Numbered from the stretch's first letter, positions 25,234-34,356 are shown. The stretch: DNA of 64,000 bases from an uncultured Lachnospiraceae bacterium (GCA_947564645.1 CANOCU010000001.1:1-64000); one strand, 5' to 3'. Made by a program: numbers and translations. Notes: generated by a model from the letters alone, not told the origin.

Positions 25234-27255
25234 ATGAGATTTGAAAATGACAACGGCGCATTACGATTCTATCATCAAGGCGAGCAGGGTCTGATCGAAG
25301 CCTGGGGACAGGATTCCTTCCGTGTCCGCACCCGCATCAACGCCCCCTTCACCGGAAATAACCGGGCACTGACGGAAATCCCGGCACGGTGCGATACCCG
25401 GATCACCATCACCGAGGAAGATCACTGGGTCGGAGACGGCACTATTGACAAACGGGAACTTGCCACCATCACCAACGGCAAGCTGAAAGCTGTCGTCAAC
25501 TTTGCGGGCGTCATCTCTTTTTACAAGGATGACAAACTGATCCTGCGCGAATATTTCCGCAATTACGACGGCACCCTGTCCCGGGAGAGCCGCTGCCTGA
25601 AGATCACAAACCGCGAATGGAAAGGCATCATCGGCGGTTCGGAATTTTCCCTGAACGTGAAATTCGAGAGCCGCAGGGAAGAGAAGATCTTCGGCATGGG
25701 ACAGTATCAGCAGGACTGCATGGACTTAAAGGGCTGCGTGCTGGAGCTGGCGCAACGCAACTCCCAGATCTCCGTTCCCTTCGCCGTGTCCTCGCTGGGC
25801 TATGGTTTCCTGTGGAATAACCCGGCCGTAGGACGCGTGACCTTCGGCCGCAATTACTACGAATGGATCGCTAACGCCACCAAGGAGATGGATTACTGGA
25901 TCACCGCCGCGGATACTCCGAAACAGATCCTGTACAACTACACTGCCGTCACCGGACGGGCGGGCATGTTCCCGGAAGATCTGATGGGCCTGTGGCAGTG
26001 CAAGCTGCGCTACCGGACCCAGGATGAAGTGCTGACCGTAGCCCGCCAATATCAGAAGGAGGGCATCCGCATCGACCAGATCGTCATCGATTTCTTCCAC
26101 TGGACTCTGCAGGGCGACTGGAAATTCGATCAGACCTACTGGCCGGATCCGAAGGCCATGGTGGATGAACTGCATTCCATGGGCATCAAGGTCATCGTTT
26201 CCGTATGGCCGTCCGTGGACCGCAGAAGTGAGAATTTCGGTCCCATGCTGGAAAAAGGTCTGCTGATCCGCACGGAGCGGGGCGCTGCCCAGACCTATGA
26301 CTTCCAGGGCGACTGCCTGGAGGTGGACGCCTTTAACCCGGAGGCACGCCGCTATGTGTGGGAAGTCTGCCGCAAAAACTATTACGACTATGGCATAGAC
26401 GGCTTCTGGCTGGATAACTCCGAACCGGATTTCGGCGTATATGACTACGATCACTACCGCTACTATAGCGGCACGGCTCTCGAAGTCGGCAATCTCTATC
26501 CGCAGATGTTCAGCCGCGCCTTTTATGACGAAATGAGCAAAGGAGACAGACCGGTGGTCAATCTGCTGCGCTGTGCCTGGGCCGGTTCCCAGAAATACGG
26601 CAACGTGATCTGGTCCGGCGACGTGCCGAGCACCTTCGAAGCCTTCGCCGACCAACTGCAGTGCGGCCTGAATATGGGCTTAGCTGGAATCTGCTGGTGG
26701 ACCACCGATATCGGCGGTTTCATGACCGACGACATCAATGACCCCGATTTCAGACAGCTTCTGATCCGCTGGTATCAGTTCGCCGTGTACTCTCCGGTAC
26801 TGCGGATGCACGGGGATCGCGGCCCCTTCAACATCCCGCCGTTAGATGACCGCGACTGGGGCGGCGGTTACCTGCACACGGGCCAGCCCAACGAGCTGTG
26901 GAGCTACGGAGAAGACAACTATGCCATTATGAAGAAATACTATGACGTCCGTGTTTCCCTGCACGATTACATCAAGCGGCTCTTCGAGGAAGCGCACTTA
27001 ACCGGTTCCCCGCTGCTTCGGGCCATGTTCTATGAGTTCCCGCAGGATGAAAAGTGCTGGGAGCTGCAGGACCAGTATATGTTCGGCGACCGGTATCTGG
27101 TGGCGCCGATCCTGCATCTTCATGAGTACAAGCGTGACGTCTATCTGCCGGAGGGCCGCTGGATGCTGACCTCCACAGGCACGGTCTACGATGGGAACTG
27201 TGTCGTAAACGTGGACGCCCCCATCGACTATATGCCGGTATTTGAAAAACACTGA
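25234..27255 (+). CDS. GH31 alpha-glycosidase
   Basis: 673-residue cytoplasmic glycoside hydrolase of family 31 (alpha-glucosidase / alpha-xylosidase group). N-terminal beta domain (about 1-240), then a TIM barrel with nucleophile Asp394 in WLDNSEPD, acid/base Asp463 in WSGDVPS, and the downstream DIGGFMTDDIND and RMHGDRGP motifs. No signal peptide. The start is ATG 25234, since GAGGAGG at 25221-25227 is its ribosome site; a longer frame from 25219 would begin inside that site. Which alpha-glycoside it cuts is not certain from motifs; the divergent AraC regulator suggests a dedicated inducible sugar. Confidence 0.93.
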   Translation: MRFENDNGALRFYHQGEQGLIEAWGQDSFRVRTRINAPFTGNNRALTEIPARCDTRITITEEDHWVGDGTIDKRELATITNGKLKAVVNFAGVISFYKDDKLILREYFRNYDGTLSRESRCLKITNREWKGIIGGSEFSLNVKFESRREEKIFGMGQYQQDCMDLKGCVLELAQRNSQISVPFAVSSLGYGFLWNNPAVGRVTFGRNYYEWIANATKEMDYWITAADTPKQILYNYTAVTGRAGMFPEDLMGLWQCKLRYRTQDEVLTVARQYQKEGIRIDQIVIDFFHWTLQGDWKFDQTYWPDPKAMVDELHSMGIKVIVSVWPSVDRRSENFGPMLEKGLLIRTERGAAQTYDFQGDCLEVDAFNPEARRYVWEVCRKNYYDYGIDGFWLDNSEPDFGVYDYDHYRYYSGTALEVGNLYPQMFSRAFYDEMSKGDRPVVNLLRCAWAGSQKYGNVIWSGDVPSTFEAFADQLQCGLNMGLAGICWWTTDIGGFMTDDINDPDFRQLLIRWYQFAVYSPVLRMHGDRGPFNIPPLDDRDWGGGYLHTGQPNELWSYGEDNYAIMKKYYDVRVSLHDYIKRLFEEAHLTGSPLLRAMFYEFPQDEKCWELQDQYMFGDRYLVAPILHLHEYKRDVYLPEGRWMLTSTGTVYDGNCVVNVDAPIDYMPVFEKH

Positions 27256-27280
27256 TTGAAAAATATGAAGGTGCACGTAA

Positions 27281-27310
27281 AAAACCCCGGAACTGTTAGA
27301 TTCCGGGGAT
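27281..27310. terminator. Bidirectional terminator between GH31 and the RsiV-like gene
   Basis: Perfect stem CCCCGGAA (27285-27292) / TTCCGGGG (27301-27308), eight-base loop. On the minus strand it is followed by TTTTTT, so it ends the RsiV-like transcript well; for GH31 the tail is less perfect. Confidence 0.85.
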
Positions 27311-27331
27311 CTTTCTATCTATTGCTGCGAA

Positions 27332-28720
27332 TCAGAAAACCTTCAGATATTGCTCATACTCCTCATAAGTAACCGTAACCCAGCCTTCTTCATAGTTAAA
27401 TCCAATCTCCATCCCTTTCGGTGTATAGAAAACAATAACATCCGGAGAATTAAAAAGTTCTGTGATCTCCTGATCTGTCATGCCGGTTACATATACGATC
27501 TCGCCATTCTGAATATCACTCTGCTTTCTAAATTCCACAGAAAACGCATCATCAATACTGAGAATATTCTCATTTTCCAGAATAACTCCATTTTCCATAT
27601 CGATATTGATACAATATAAATATGCAGAATCATAAAAATCGGAATAAATATATTCAGAAAAAACGATACTTAACTTCTCCTCATCCATATAAGTAACGTA
27701 ACCGGACGAAAGAGCCGTAAAATAACTGTCTTCATCCTCCATATACTCTATGTACTCTTCTTCGTAATAATCCTTGAAAAGGTCAACCTCCTCCTGGATC
27801 ACATCGTTCAGATGTTCAAGATTCGGTACATTTTCTCCTCGTATTATGGGATAGGACACCACGATCGCCACATCGTCATCGTCCGGCTCATACTCAAAGT
27901 AGTCGAACTCTACCGAATACGACAGATCCTCTCTGATATCATCATGCAGGGTGTAGTACTGGTCATTATCATAGTCGTAGTCGTCATAATCATAATCATC
28001 ATAACCATAGTCAAAATAGTCGTCATCAAAATAATCATCGTAAGAGTCGTCAAAATAATCATCATAGTCATTCGGATCATTCTCTTCTCTGCGCTCTTTT
28101 CGATTCTTCTCCCGGTCATCATGAAACTGATGCTCTTCATAACTGTCACGACGATGCCGCTCCCGCTCTTCTGCAAACAGAGACACTGCCTTATAAGTCA
28201 ATGCAAAAGCAGCGATCAGAAACAGGATGATAATACCTGCCACAATGCCAATAATCAAGCCGGTATTATGCTTCTTTGCCGGTGCGGCATAGGGACTGTA
28301 GGGATTGCCATTGTGCTGATTACCGTTATAGGGATTGCCATTGTGCTGATTACCGTTATAGGGATTGCCATTGTACTGATTGCTGCTGTATGGATTACCA
28401 TTGTACTGACCACCGTTGTACGGATTATCATTATAGGCATTGCCCTCCTGCCCCTGCCGGCTCCCATAAGGATCGTTGCCATAAGGACTGTTCTGATACG
28501 GGTTACCGTTCTGCGTCCACTGGCTGCCGTCTGGCCCGGAAGGGGCACCGCCGCCATAGGGACTGCTGTCCTTGTCCTGCCCCTGCTCTGCCGTTCCTTC
28601 CCTGGTGACATCCGGCATACGATAGACATCGTCAGCGCTCTCGGACGTATACGTATCGGAAACGACATCCGTTTCCTCTCTGCTGTTATTAGGATCGTCA
28701 AACTCTTCCGATCGGCCCAT
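27332..28720 (-). CDS. Single-pass membrane protein, RsiV/DUF3298-like, with NPY repeats
   Basis: 462 residues. Cytoplasmic N-terminal part (1-150), low complexity: five ten-residue NPYNGNQHNG-type units at about 99-150. One membrane helix (about 154-177). Then an extracellular charged linker, an Asp/Tyr-rich block (216-256), and a C-terminal domain (about 262-460) with the layout of DUF3298/DUF4163 (SYPIIRGENVPNLEHLND, then LYCINIDMENGVIL), as in the anti-sigma factor RsiV and deacetylase PdaC. A lysozyme- or wall-sensing role is inference. No sigma factor is adjacent. ATG 28720 follows GGAGGGTAAGAGGG. Confidence 0.7.
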   Translation of the reverse strand: MGRSEEFDDPNNSREETDVVSDTYTSESADDVYRMPDVTREGTAEQGQDKDSSPYGGGAPSGPDGSQWTQNGNPYQNSPYGNDPYGSRQGQEGNAYNDNPYNGGQYNGNPYSSNQYNGNPYNGNQHNGNPYNGNQHNGNPYSPYAAPAKKHNTGLIIGIVAGIIILFLIAAFALTYKAVSLFAEERERHRRDSYEEHQFHDDREKNRKERREENDPNDYDDYFDDSYDDYFDDDYFDYGYDDYDYDDYDYDNDQYYTLHDDIREDLSYSVEFDYFEYEPDDDDVAIVVSYPIIRGENVPNLEHLNDVIQEEVDLFKDYYEEEYIEYMEDEDSYFTALSSGYVTYMDEEKLSIVFSEYIYSDFYDSAYLYCINIDMENGVILENENILSIDDAFSVEFRKQSDIQNGEIVYVTGMTDQEITELFNSPDVIVFYTPKGMEIGFNYEEGWVTVTYEEYEQYLKVF

Positions 28721-28806
28721 TCCCTCTTACCCTCCGTCTTTCCATTGTTACGATTGGCCGCTTTCCGGCTGTTGCGGCGGCATGAATACACTCCATGCCG
28801 CCTATG

Positions 28807-30078
28807 CTATTTGTCCTTGCCGCCAAATGTCACTTCACTGTAATACTGCAGGATACATTCCCGCATCAGAGACAATGCGGACGAGACCGTGTTCTCCCTG
28901 ATCTTGGCGCGGTCGCCGCTGAAAAGACATTTCCTGACCGTGCACCGTCCACATACATAACAGCCGATATACACCAGTCCCACCGGCTTCTCCTCCGTGC
29001 CGCCATCCGGTCCGGCGATACCGGTCACGCTGACCACCACGTCCGCTTTGGATACCGTGGCCGCTCCCTTCGCCATGTCTCTGGCAACTTCCTCACTGAC
29101 CGCCCCGTGCTTTGCCAGTGTATTCTTCTTGACGCCAAGCAGTCTCCTTTTCGCCTTATTGGAATAGGTGATATAGCCCGACTTAAAGACCTCCGACACG
29201 CCGGGCACATTGATCAGCCTGGCCGCCACCAGTCCTCCCGTACAGGATTCCACCGTGCTCACGGTCAGTTTGTTGGCCAGAAGCAGATCCACCACCGCCT
29301 TCTCCAGCGTCACGTCGTCTTCCGTTGTATAGACATGATTGCCAAACCGCCCCTTCAGCTCCTTGACCATGGGCTTCACCAGCTTCCTGGCCGCCTTCTC
29401 ATCCTCCGCCCTGGCCGTTACGCGCAGATGCACCTCTCCGGTCTTGGCATAAGTGGCCAACGTGGGATTGGTCTGCTCCCTGATCAGATCCGCCACCATG
29501 GTCTCCGCCTTACTCTCTCCCACACCACAGATCTTCACGGTCTGGGAATAGATCACGCAGGACTGCAGACCGGCCAGATAGGGCATGATCGACGTCTCAA
29601 ACATGGGAATCATCTCGTTCGGCGGGCCCGGCATCAGGATCACGTGCTTTCCATTCTCAGCCATAATGATACCCGGCGCCGTGCCGTTGGGATTGGCCAC
29701 CACAATACAGCCTTCCGGCACCATGGCCTGTTTCCAGTTATTGTCCGTGATCTCCAGTCCCCTTTTCTCAAAGAAGTTCTGGATGGCCGCCTTGCTCTCC
29801 TCATGGAGATACAGGCTTTTGCCCATCGCCTTAGCCGCCACCTCCTTGGTCAGATCATCCTGCGTGGGCCCCAGCCCGCCTGACAAGAGCAGGATATCGG
29901 CCCTGCCAAGAGCCGTCCTGATCGTCTCAAACAGCCTGTCCTCATTGTCTCCCACCACATCCTGATAGTAACAGGAGAGGCCAAGCCCCGCGCATTTCTC
30001 GGACAGGAAGGCCGCGTTGGTATTCACGATATTGCCCAATAAAATCTCTGTTCCCACTGAAATCAGTTCTGCGATCAT
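28807..30078 (-). CDS. cinA: CinA, NMN deamidase / ADP-ribose pyrophosphatase-type protein
   Basis: 423 residues. N-terminal molybdopterin-binding-like domain (SVGTEILLGNIVNTNA and LSGGLGPTQDD) and C-terminal PncC amidase domain (TVESCTGGLVAARLINVPGVSE). Full two-domain length; in this family the enzyme recycles the NAD breakdown product NMN. ATG 30078 follows GAAGGATGAGT. Last gene of the pgsA-side cluster, separated from pgsA by a 36-bp tandem duplication. Confidence 0.95.
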   Translation of the reverse strand: MIAELISVGTEILLGNIVNTNAAFLSEKCAGLGLSCYYQDVVGDNEDRLFETIRTALGRADILLLSGGLGPTQDDLTKEVAAKAMGKSLYLHEESKAAIQNFFEKRGLEITDNNWKQAMVPEGCIVVANPNGTAPGIIMAENGKHVILMPGPPNEMIPMFETSIMPYLAGLQSCVIYSQTVKICGVGESKAETMVADLIREQTNPTLATYAKTGEVHLRVTARAEDEKAARKLVKPMVKELKGRFGNHVYTTEDDVTLEKAVVDLLLANKLTVSTVESCTGGLVAARLINVPGVSEVFKSGYITYSNKAKRRLLGVKKNTLAKHGAVSEEVARDMAKGAATVSKADVVVSVTGIAGPDGGTEEKPVGLVYIGCYVCGRCTVRKCLFSGDRAKIRENTVSSALSLMRECILQYYSEVTFGGKDK

Positions 30079-30100
30079 ATACTCATCCTTCTATCGTGTT

Positions 30101-30172
30101 CTCTACATTTACGACAATGCCATACCAGATCTGTTTCTCTATATTTGCAATAATGCCATACCAGATCCGTTT
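30101..30172. repeat. Adjacent 36-bp tandem duplication
   Basis: Two adjoining 36-bp copies at 30101-30136 and 30137-30172, differing at about five positions (CTCTACATTTACGACAATGC versus CTCTATATTTGCAATAATGC, then CATACCAGATC). It lies between the pgsA stop (30171) and cinA, and copy two touches the pgsA stop codon. Confidence 0.85.
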
Positions 30173-30704
30173 ACTTTGTATCCTTCATAACGTCCTTGTT
30201 CTTCACCAGATAATCTATAAGCGACACCACAGTGAGAATCACGGCCGCCCAGGTCACGACCAGAGTCAGAAGCTGCAACGCCTCCAGATCCGCGATCATC
30301 AGACAGATCATGATCATCTGGAAAGTGGTCTTGAACTTCCCCCAGTAGCTTGCCGCGATCACCACGCCGTTGTCCGACGCCACCAGCCTGAAACCGCTGA
30401 TGATAAACTCTCTGGCAATGATCACGATGACCATCCATGCCGGTATCCTGTCAAGCGCCACAAGGCAGATCAGCGCGGAACAGACCAGCAGTTTATCCGC
30501 CAGCGGATCCATAAATTTGCCAAAATTCGTCACCAGATTATACTTACGGGCAATCTTGCCGTCCAACAGATCCGTCAGGCTGGCAATGATAAAAATAGCA
30601 AGTGCTATCCATTTGTCGACAGATGTTATGTCAACCAATAGGAACACCACAAAAAAAGGAATCAAGATCACACGAAACATCGTCAGTTTATTCGGTAAAT
30701 TCAT
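30171..30704 (-). CDS. pgsA: Phosphatidylglycerophosphate synthase
   Basis: 177-residue membrane enzyme that makes phosphatidylglycerophosphate from CDP-diacylglycerol and glycerol 3-phosphate. The CDP-alcohol phosphotransferase motif is complete: D45-xx-D48-G49-xx-A52-R53-x8-G62-xxx-D66-xxx-D70. Five to six hydrophobic segments. It overlaps the end of rimO by 17 bases, with GGGAG about nine bases before the ATG. Confidence 0.95.
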   Translation of the reverse strand: MNLPNKLTMFRVILIPFFVVFLLVDITSVDKWIALAIFIIASLTDLLDGKIARKYNLVTNFGKFMDPLADKLLVCSALICLVALDRIPAWMVIVIIAREFIISGFRLVASDNGVVIAASYWGKFKTTFQMIMICLMIADLEALQLLTLVVTWAAVILTVVSLIDYLVKNKDVMKDTK

Positions 30705-32031
30705 CTTCCAACACTCCCATCAGATCATATTCACAGGCACCGCTGACTCTGACTTTGACAAAATCACCGGTCATCAGTTCCCGTCCCGTTTCCACGAACA
30801 ACAGCCCATCCACACCGGGGGCATCTTTATACGTACGCGCCACATAGGCATTCTCGTCGGCAACCTTCCCTTCGATCACGGCCGTGACTACCCGGCCTGC
30901 CATATCCTCCGCCGCCGCAAAAGCGATCTCCTGCTGCAGCTCCATCAGTTCCGCGAGCCGCTGCTGTTTGACTTCCTCTTCAATCTGGTCCTCCATCAGC
31001 GCCGCCGGCGTATCCTCCTCCTGCGAATACGGGAAAACACCTAGCCGGTCGAACTCCATGCGGTCGACAAAATCAAGCAGCTGCGCATGATCCTCTTCCG
31101 TCTCCCCCGGAAAACCGGTGATCAGCGTGGTACGCAGGCAGATATCCGGGATCTCCTGCCGCAGTCTGCCGATCGTCTGCTCCAGCTGCTCTCTGTTCGT
31201 CCTGCGCCCCATCCTGCGCAGGATGGGATCGGAAGCATGTTGAATGGGCAGATCCAGATAATGACAGATCTTCTTCTCCTGCCGGATCGTCTCGATCAGC
31301 GCCTCGTCTATCTCCTCCGGATAACAGTACAGGATCCGTATCCAGTACAGCCCGTCTATCGCACATAATCTGCGCAGCAGTTCCGGCAGCGCCTTATGTC
31401 CGTACAGGTCTGCCCCGTAGAGCGTCGTCTCCTGCGCCACCAGGATCAGTTCCCTGACGCCCTGTCCGGCCAGCTTCTCTGCTTCCTGCACCAGGCTTTC
31501 CATCGGCACGCTGCGATAATTGCCCCGCACCCTGGGAATGATACAGTAAGTACAGTGCTTGTCGCACCCTTCCGCAATCTTCAGATAGGCATAGTGGCCG
31601 CCCGTAGTGACCACACGCTCCACACCTGTCAGCGGCTTCCCGTCAAGATCTTTATAACGGTTGTTTTTTATCCCCCTGCTTACTTCCTCCAGGGTCTTTA
31701 CGATCTCATCGATCGCCATTGTCCCCAGGATCGCATCCACCTCCGGGATCTCCGTCTGGATCTCCTCCCTGTAGCGCTGGGCAAGACACCCCGTCACGAT
31801 CAGCCCTTCGATGGCGCCGCTCTTCCTAAGCTCCGCCATCTCCAGAATCGTATTGATGCTCTCTTCCTTGGCGTCGTTGATGAAACAGCAGGTATTGACC
31901 ACCACAACGTCCGCTTCCCGCTCATCATCGGTAAACGCATAGCCGCCCTTTGCAAGCAGCCCCAGCATCATCTCGGAATCCACCAGGTTCTTGTCACACC
32001 CGAGAGATACGAACAATATTTTCTTCTTCAT
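30688..32031 (-). CDS. rimO: Ribosomal protein S12 methylthiotransferase RimO
   Basis: 447-residue radical SAM enzyme that thiomethylates Asp88 of ribosomal protein S12. N-terminal UPF0004 cluster ligands Cys12, Cys48, Cys82; radical SAM CxxxCxxC at Cys156, Cys160, Cys163; C-terminal TRAM-like part (about 375-440). Rather than MiaB, the YLKIAEGCDKHCTYCIIP context and the GYRS-type segment point to RimO. Between rpoZ and pgsA, overlapping pgsA. Confidence 0.93.
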   Translation of the reverse strand: MKKKILFVSLGCDKNLVDSEMMLGLLAKGGYAFTDDEREADVVVVNTCCFINDAKEESINTILEMAELRKSGAIEGLIVTGCLAQRYREEIQTEIPEVDAILGTMAIDEIVKTLEEVSRGIKNNRYKDLDGKPLTGVERVVTTGGHYAYLKIAEGCDKHCTYCIIPRVRGNYRSVPMESLVQEAEKLAGQGVRELILVAQETTLYGADLYGHKALPELLRRLCAIDGLYWIRILYCYPEEIDEALIETIRQEKKICHYLDLPIQHASDPILRRMGRRTNREQLEQTIGRLRQEIPDICLRTTLITGFPGETEEDHAQLLDFVDRMEFDRLGVFPYSQEEDTPAALMEDQIEEEVKQQRLAELMELQQEIAFAAAEDMAGRVVTAVIEGKVADENAYVARTYKDAPGVDGLLFVETGRELMTGDFVKVRVSGACEYDLMGVLEDEFTE

Positions 32032-32033
32032 CG

Positions 32034-32369
32034 TTATACTTCTTCCGCTTCCGTATCTGCTTCCACTTCTGTTTCCGCTTCCGCTTCCATTTCCGCTGCT
32101 GCTTCCTGCCCTTCTTCTTTTACTTCCTTCTCGTCCTTGTCTTCTTCACCCAGGATCTTGATCTTGCCCTGGTTTAACTCCTCCACAGCCACGGAGAGCG
32201 CCTTCTTTCCTTTGCCGTTTACCAGCTCCTCGTCGCCGGCGATAATCTGTCTCGCCCGCTTGGAAGTCGCCATCACGATAGAATATCTGCTGTTTACTAC
32301 CGGATCCTCCCCTTCCTCCACGCCGCTGTTTACCACATTGATCAAATCTGCATAAGATGGATGTAACAT
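32034..32369 (-). CDS. rpoZ: RNA polymerase omega subunit with long acidic tail
   Basis: 111 residues. The first 75 form the omega fold (MLHPSYADLINVVN and the helix SRYSIVMATSKRARQII, then KKALSVAVEEL). From residue about 76 a Glu/Ala-rich tail (EEGQEAAAEMEAEAETEVEA) adds about 35 residues. The core is conserved and helps assemble beta-prime. Its ATG overlaps the gmk stop by one base. The tail is unusual in its composition; its sequence comes from a repetitive GAA/GCG-type tract and may vary in length. Confidence 0.93.
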   Translation of the reverse strand: MLHPSYADLINVVNSGVEEGEDPVVNSRYSIVMATSKRARQIIAGDEELVNGKGKKALSVAVEELNQGKIKILGEEDKDEKEVKEEGQEAAAEMEAEAETEVEADTEAEEV

Positions 32370-32992
32370 TACACTTCTCCTTCCAGTTCTTTTCTGATAT
32401 TATCGATAAATTCTATATTTCTATGCGCTGCATTGTGAGCCGCCATGATGATCCTGTGTACCTCGTCGACACACTTCTCCAGATTATCGTTCACCACGAT
32501 ATACTCATACTTCTCGATGCCCATGGCTTCCTTGGCGGCGCGCTGCATACGCTTCTCGATCACTTCCGCCGTCTCCGTGCCCCGGCTTTCCAGCCTGTAC
32601 CTGAGCTCCTCCGCGTCAGGCGTCATCACGAAGAGCGTCAGCGCATCCGGATACTGCTGCTTTACTTTATGGGCGCCCTGGATCTCGATCTCCAGGATCA
32701 CGTCCCGGCCGTCCTCTAACTGCTCCTCCACATACGCCCGCGGTGTCCCATAATAATTGTCGCAATAACAGGCGTACTCGATCAGCCCGTTCTCGGCGAT
32801 CTTACGTTCAAACTCCTCCTTTTTCAGGAAAAAATACTCCCGGCCGTCCTCTTCTCCCGGCCTGGGCTCCCTGGTGGTCGCAGAAATGGACAATGCATAG
32901 CCGTCGTATTTCTCCACCAGCTTCTTGACCAGGGTTCCCTTCCCCGCTCCGGAGAACCCGGATATAATGATCAGAATACCTTTACGCTTCAT
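32369..32992 (-). CDS. gmk: Guanylate kinase
   Basis: 207 residues: ATP + GMP to ADP + GDP. P-loop GFSGAGKGT at 12-20, GMP-binding segment SATTREPRPGEEDGREYFF, and lid region. Standard length. It overlaps the 3' end of remA by 11 bases and is followed by rpoZ, as in Bacillus. Confidence 0.97.
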   Translation of the reverse strand: MKRKGILIIISGFSGAGKGTLVKKLVEKYDGYALSISATTREPRPGEEDGREYFFLKKEEFERKIAENGLIEYACYCDNYYGTPRAYVEEQLEDGRDVILEIEIQGAHKVKQQYPDALTLFVMTPDAEELRYRLESRGTETAEVIEKRMQRAAKEAMGIEKYEYIVVNDNLEKCVDEVHRIIMAAHNAAHRNIEFIDNIRKELEGEV

Positions 32993-33242
32993 CTGCCTCT
33001 CCGCCTTCCATCTGTGCTCTGCCGGAAATGGTCTCCGGAAGGAGTGCCGACAGCACGATCTGGTTGTTTTCCATCACCAGCACTGCTTTCGTTTTACGCC
33101 CCTGTGTAGCGTCTATCGCTGTTCCCGTCTCTTTCGCCTTCTGCACCATACGCTTGATCGGCGCAGAATCCGGGCTGACGATCGCGATAATCTTTCCCGT
33201 ATTGACCACGTTGCCGAATCCCACATGAATCAGCCTTCCCAT
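32982..33242 (-). CDS. remA: RemA/DUF370 family regulator
   Basis: 86-residue DNA-binding protein of the RemA family (extracellular-matrix regulator in Bacillus; oligomer-forming DNA binder). Motifs MGRLIHVGFGNVVNTGKIIAIVSPDS and the RKTKAVLVMENNQIV strand fit the family length and sequence. Between yicC and gmk, the conserved context. Confidence 0.93.
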   Translation of the reverse strand: MGRLIHVGFGNVVNTGKIIAIVSPDSAPIKRMVQKAKETGTAIDATQGRKTKAVLVMENNQIVLSALLPETISGRAQMEGGEADEA

Positions 33243-33343
33243 GTCCGATGCCCCTCTTTCTCACTGCATCCTGTTCCTGCCTTCCTCCACACTGCCCGTC
33301 ATGTCCCTTTCCCCGGAACCGTCACGGCAGGCCTGTCATCCGT

Positions 33344-34222
33344 CTACTCAATGTTCTGGATCTGCTCGCGTACTTTCTCGATCTCCGTCTTTAACTCGAT
33401 GGCCCGGTTCGATATCTCCAGATCGTTGGTCTTGGATAAAATCGTGTTCGCCTCCCGGTTCATCTCCTGGGCGATAAAATCCAGCTTACGTCCGATGCTG
33501 CCGCCCTGCTGCAGATTCTCTCTCGTCGTCTCGATATGGCTCCGCAGCCGCACCAGCTCCTCGTCCACACACACCTTATCCGCAAAGATCGTGACCTCCA
33601 TCAGCAGACGGCTCTCGTCCACATTCGCATCTTCCAGAAGATCCTTCACCTTCTCCCGAAGCTTCTGCTTATACTCCGCAATGATCAGCGGGGACCGCTG
33701 CGTGATATAGTCCACATGCTCCAACATGCCGTTAAGCTTGCCGAGCAGGTCATTTTTCAGGTTCTCACCTTCCCTGACCCTGGTCTCCACGAATCCTTCC
33801 GCGGCGCCCCTTACCGCCTCTGCCAGAAGCTGCCACAGTTCTTCCTCGTCAACCGTCTGCTCCTCCATGCTCAGCACTTCCGGATACCGGGACAGGGCAG
33901 ACACACGGATATCGTTCTCCAAGGCAAAGTCCTCCGCCATCCTGTTCAGATACATCATATACTCGGCGGCCAGTTCTTTATTGTACTTCACGCACACATT
34001 GGATTCCGTGAGATCCTCATAATTAATGAAAAGATCCACCTTCCCGCGCTGGATATAATTCTTAAGCTCGCCGCGTATCGCCGCCTCGAAGAAACTCAGC
34101 TTCTTGGGCATCTTGATACTCACATCCAGATATCTGTGGTTGACGGACTTCATCTCCACGCTGATCCTGCGTTCCCCTCTGGCGATCTCACATCTGCCAA
34201 AACCGGTCATACTCTTTATCAT
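33344..34222 (-). CDS. yicC: YicC/YloC-family endoribonuclease
   Basis: 292 residues. Starts MIKSMTGFGRCE, the family signature, with the ATG at 34222; the extended frame to 34264 lacks support. N-terminal YicC domain, then the C-terminal DUF1732 part (LDFIAQEMNREANTILSK). E. coli YicC is an RNase; Bacillus YloC is its homologue. It heads the cluster yicC-remA-gmk-rpoZ-rimO-pgsA-cinA from its own divergent promoter. Confidence 0.93.
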   Translation of the reverse strand: MIKSMTGFGRCEIARGERRISVEMKSVNHRYLDVSIKMPKKLSFFEAAIRGELKNYIQRGKVDLFINYEDLTESNVCVKYNKELAAEYMMYLNRMAEDFALENDIRVSALSRYPEVLSMEEQTVDEEELWQLLAEAVRGAAEGFVETRVREGENLKNDLLGKLNGMLEHVDYITQRSPLIIAEYKQKLREKVKDLLEDANVDESRLLMEVTIFADKVCVDEELVRLRSHIETTRENLQQGGSIGRKLDFIAQEMNREANTILSKTNDLEISNRAIELKTEIEKVREQIQNIE

Positions 34223-34293
34223 AGTCGTGCACTTGCCTTTCCTGTGTTGTACTGGCACAGCCACCCTCTATCCTGCCTGTGCGTACAGATTTT

Positions 34294-34322
34294 ATTATAG
34301 AATAATTACCCCTAGTAGTCAA
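34294..34322 (-). promoter_or_regulatory. Sigma-A promoter of yicC cluster
   Basis: -35 TTGACT (34322-34317), 17 bases, perfect -10 TATAAT (34299-34294), minus strand. Confidence 0.75.
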
Positions 34323-34327
34323 GAAAG

Positions 34328-34356
34328 TTGAAAATTCCCTTCATTTATTATAGAAT
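34328..34356 (+). promoter_or_regulatory. Sigma-A promoter of rqcH
   Basis: -35 TTGAAA (34328-34333), 17 bases, -10 TAGAAT (34351-34356). The 13-mer TTTATTATAGAAT around this -10 is repeated at 34291-34303 in the opposite promoter, so both promoters share a core element. Confidence 0.75.

Noticed and set aside
27812-28843. 343-codon plus-strand frame rich in Ile/Val
   Set aside because: Antisense to the low-complexity RsiV-like gene; composition reflects the repeat on the other strand.
28795-29883. 362-codon plus-strand frame
   Set aside because: It is antisense to cinA, with no promoter, ribosome site or recognisable domain.
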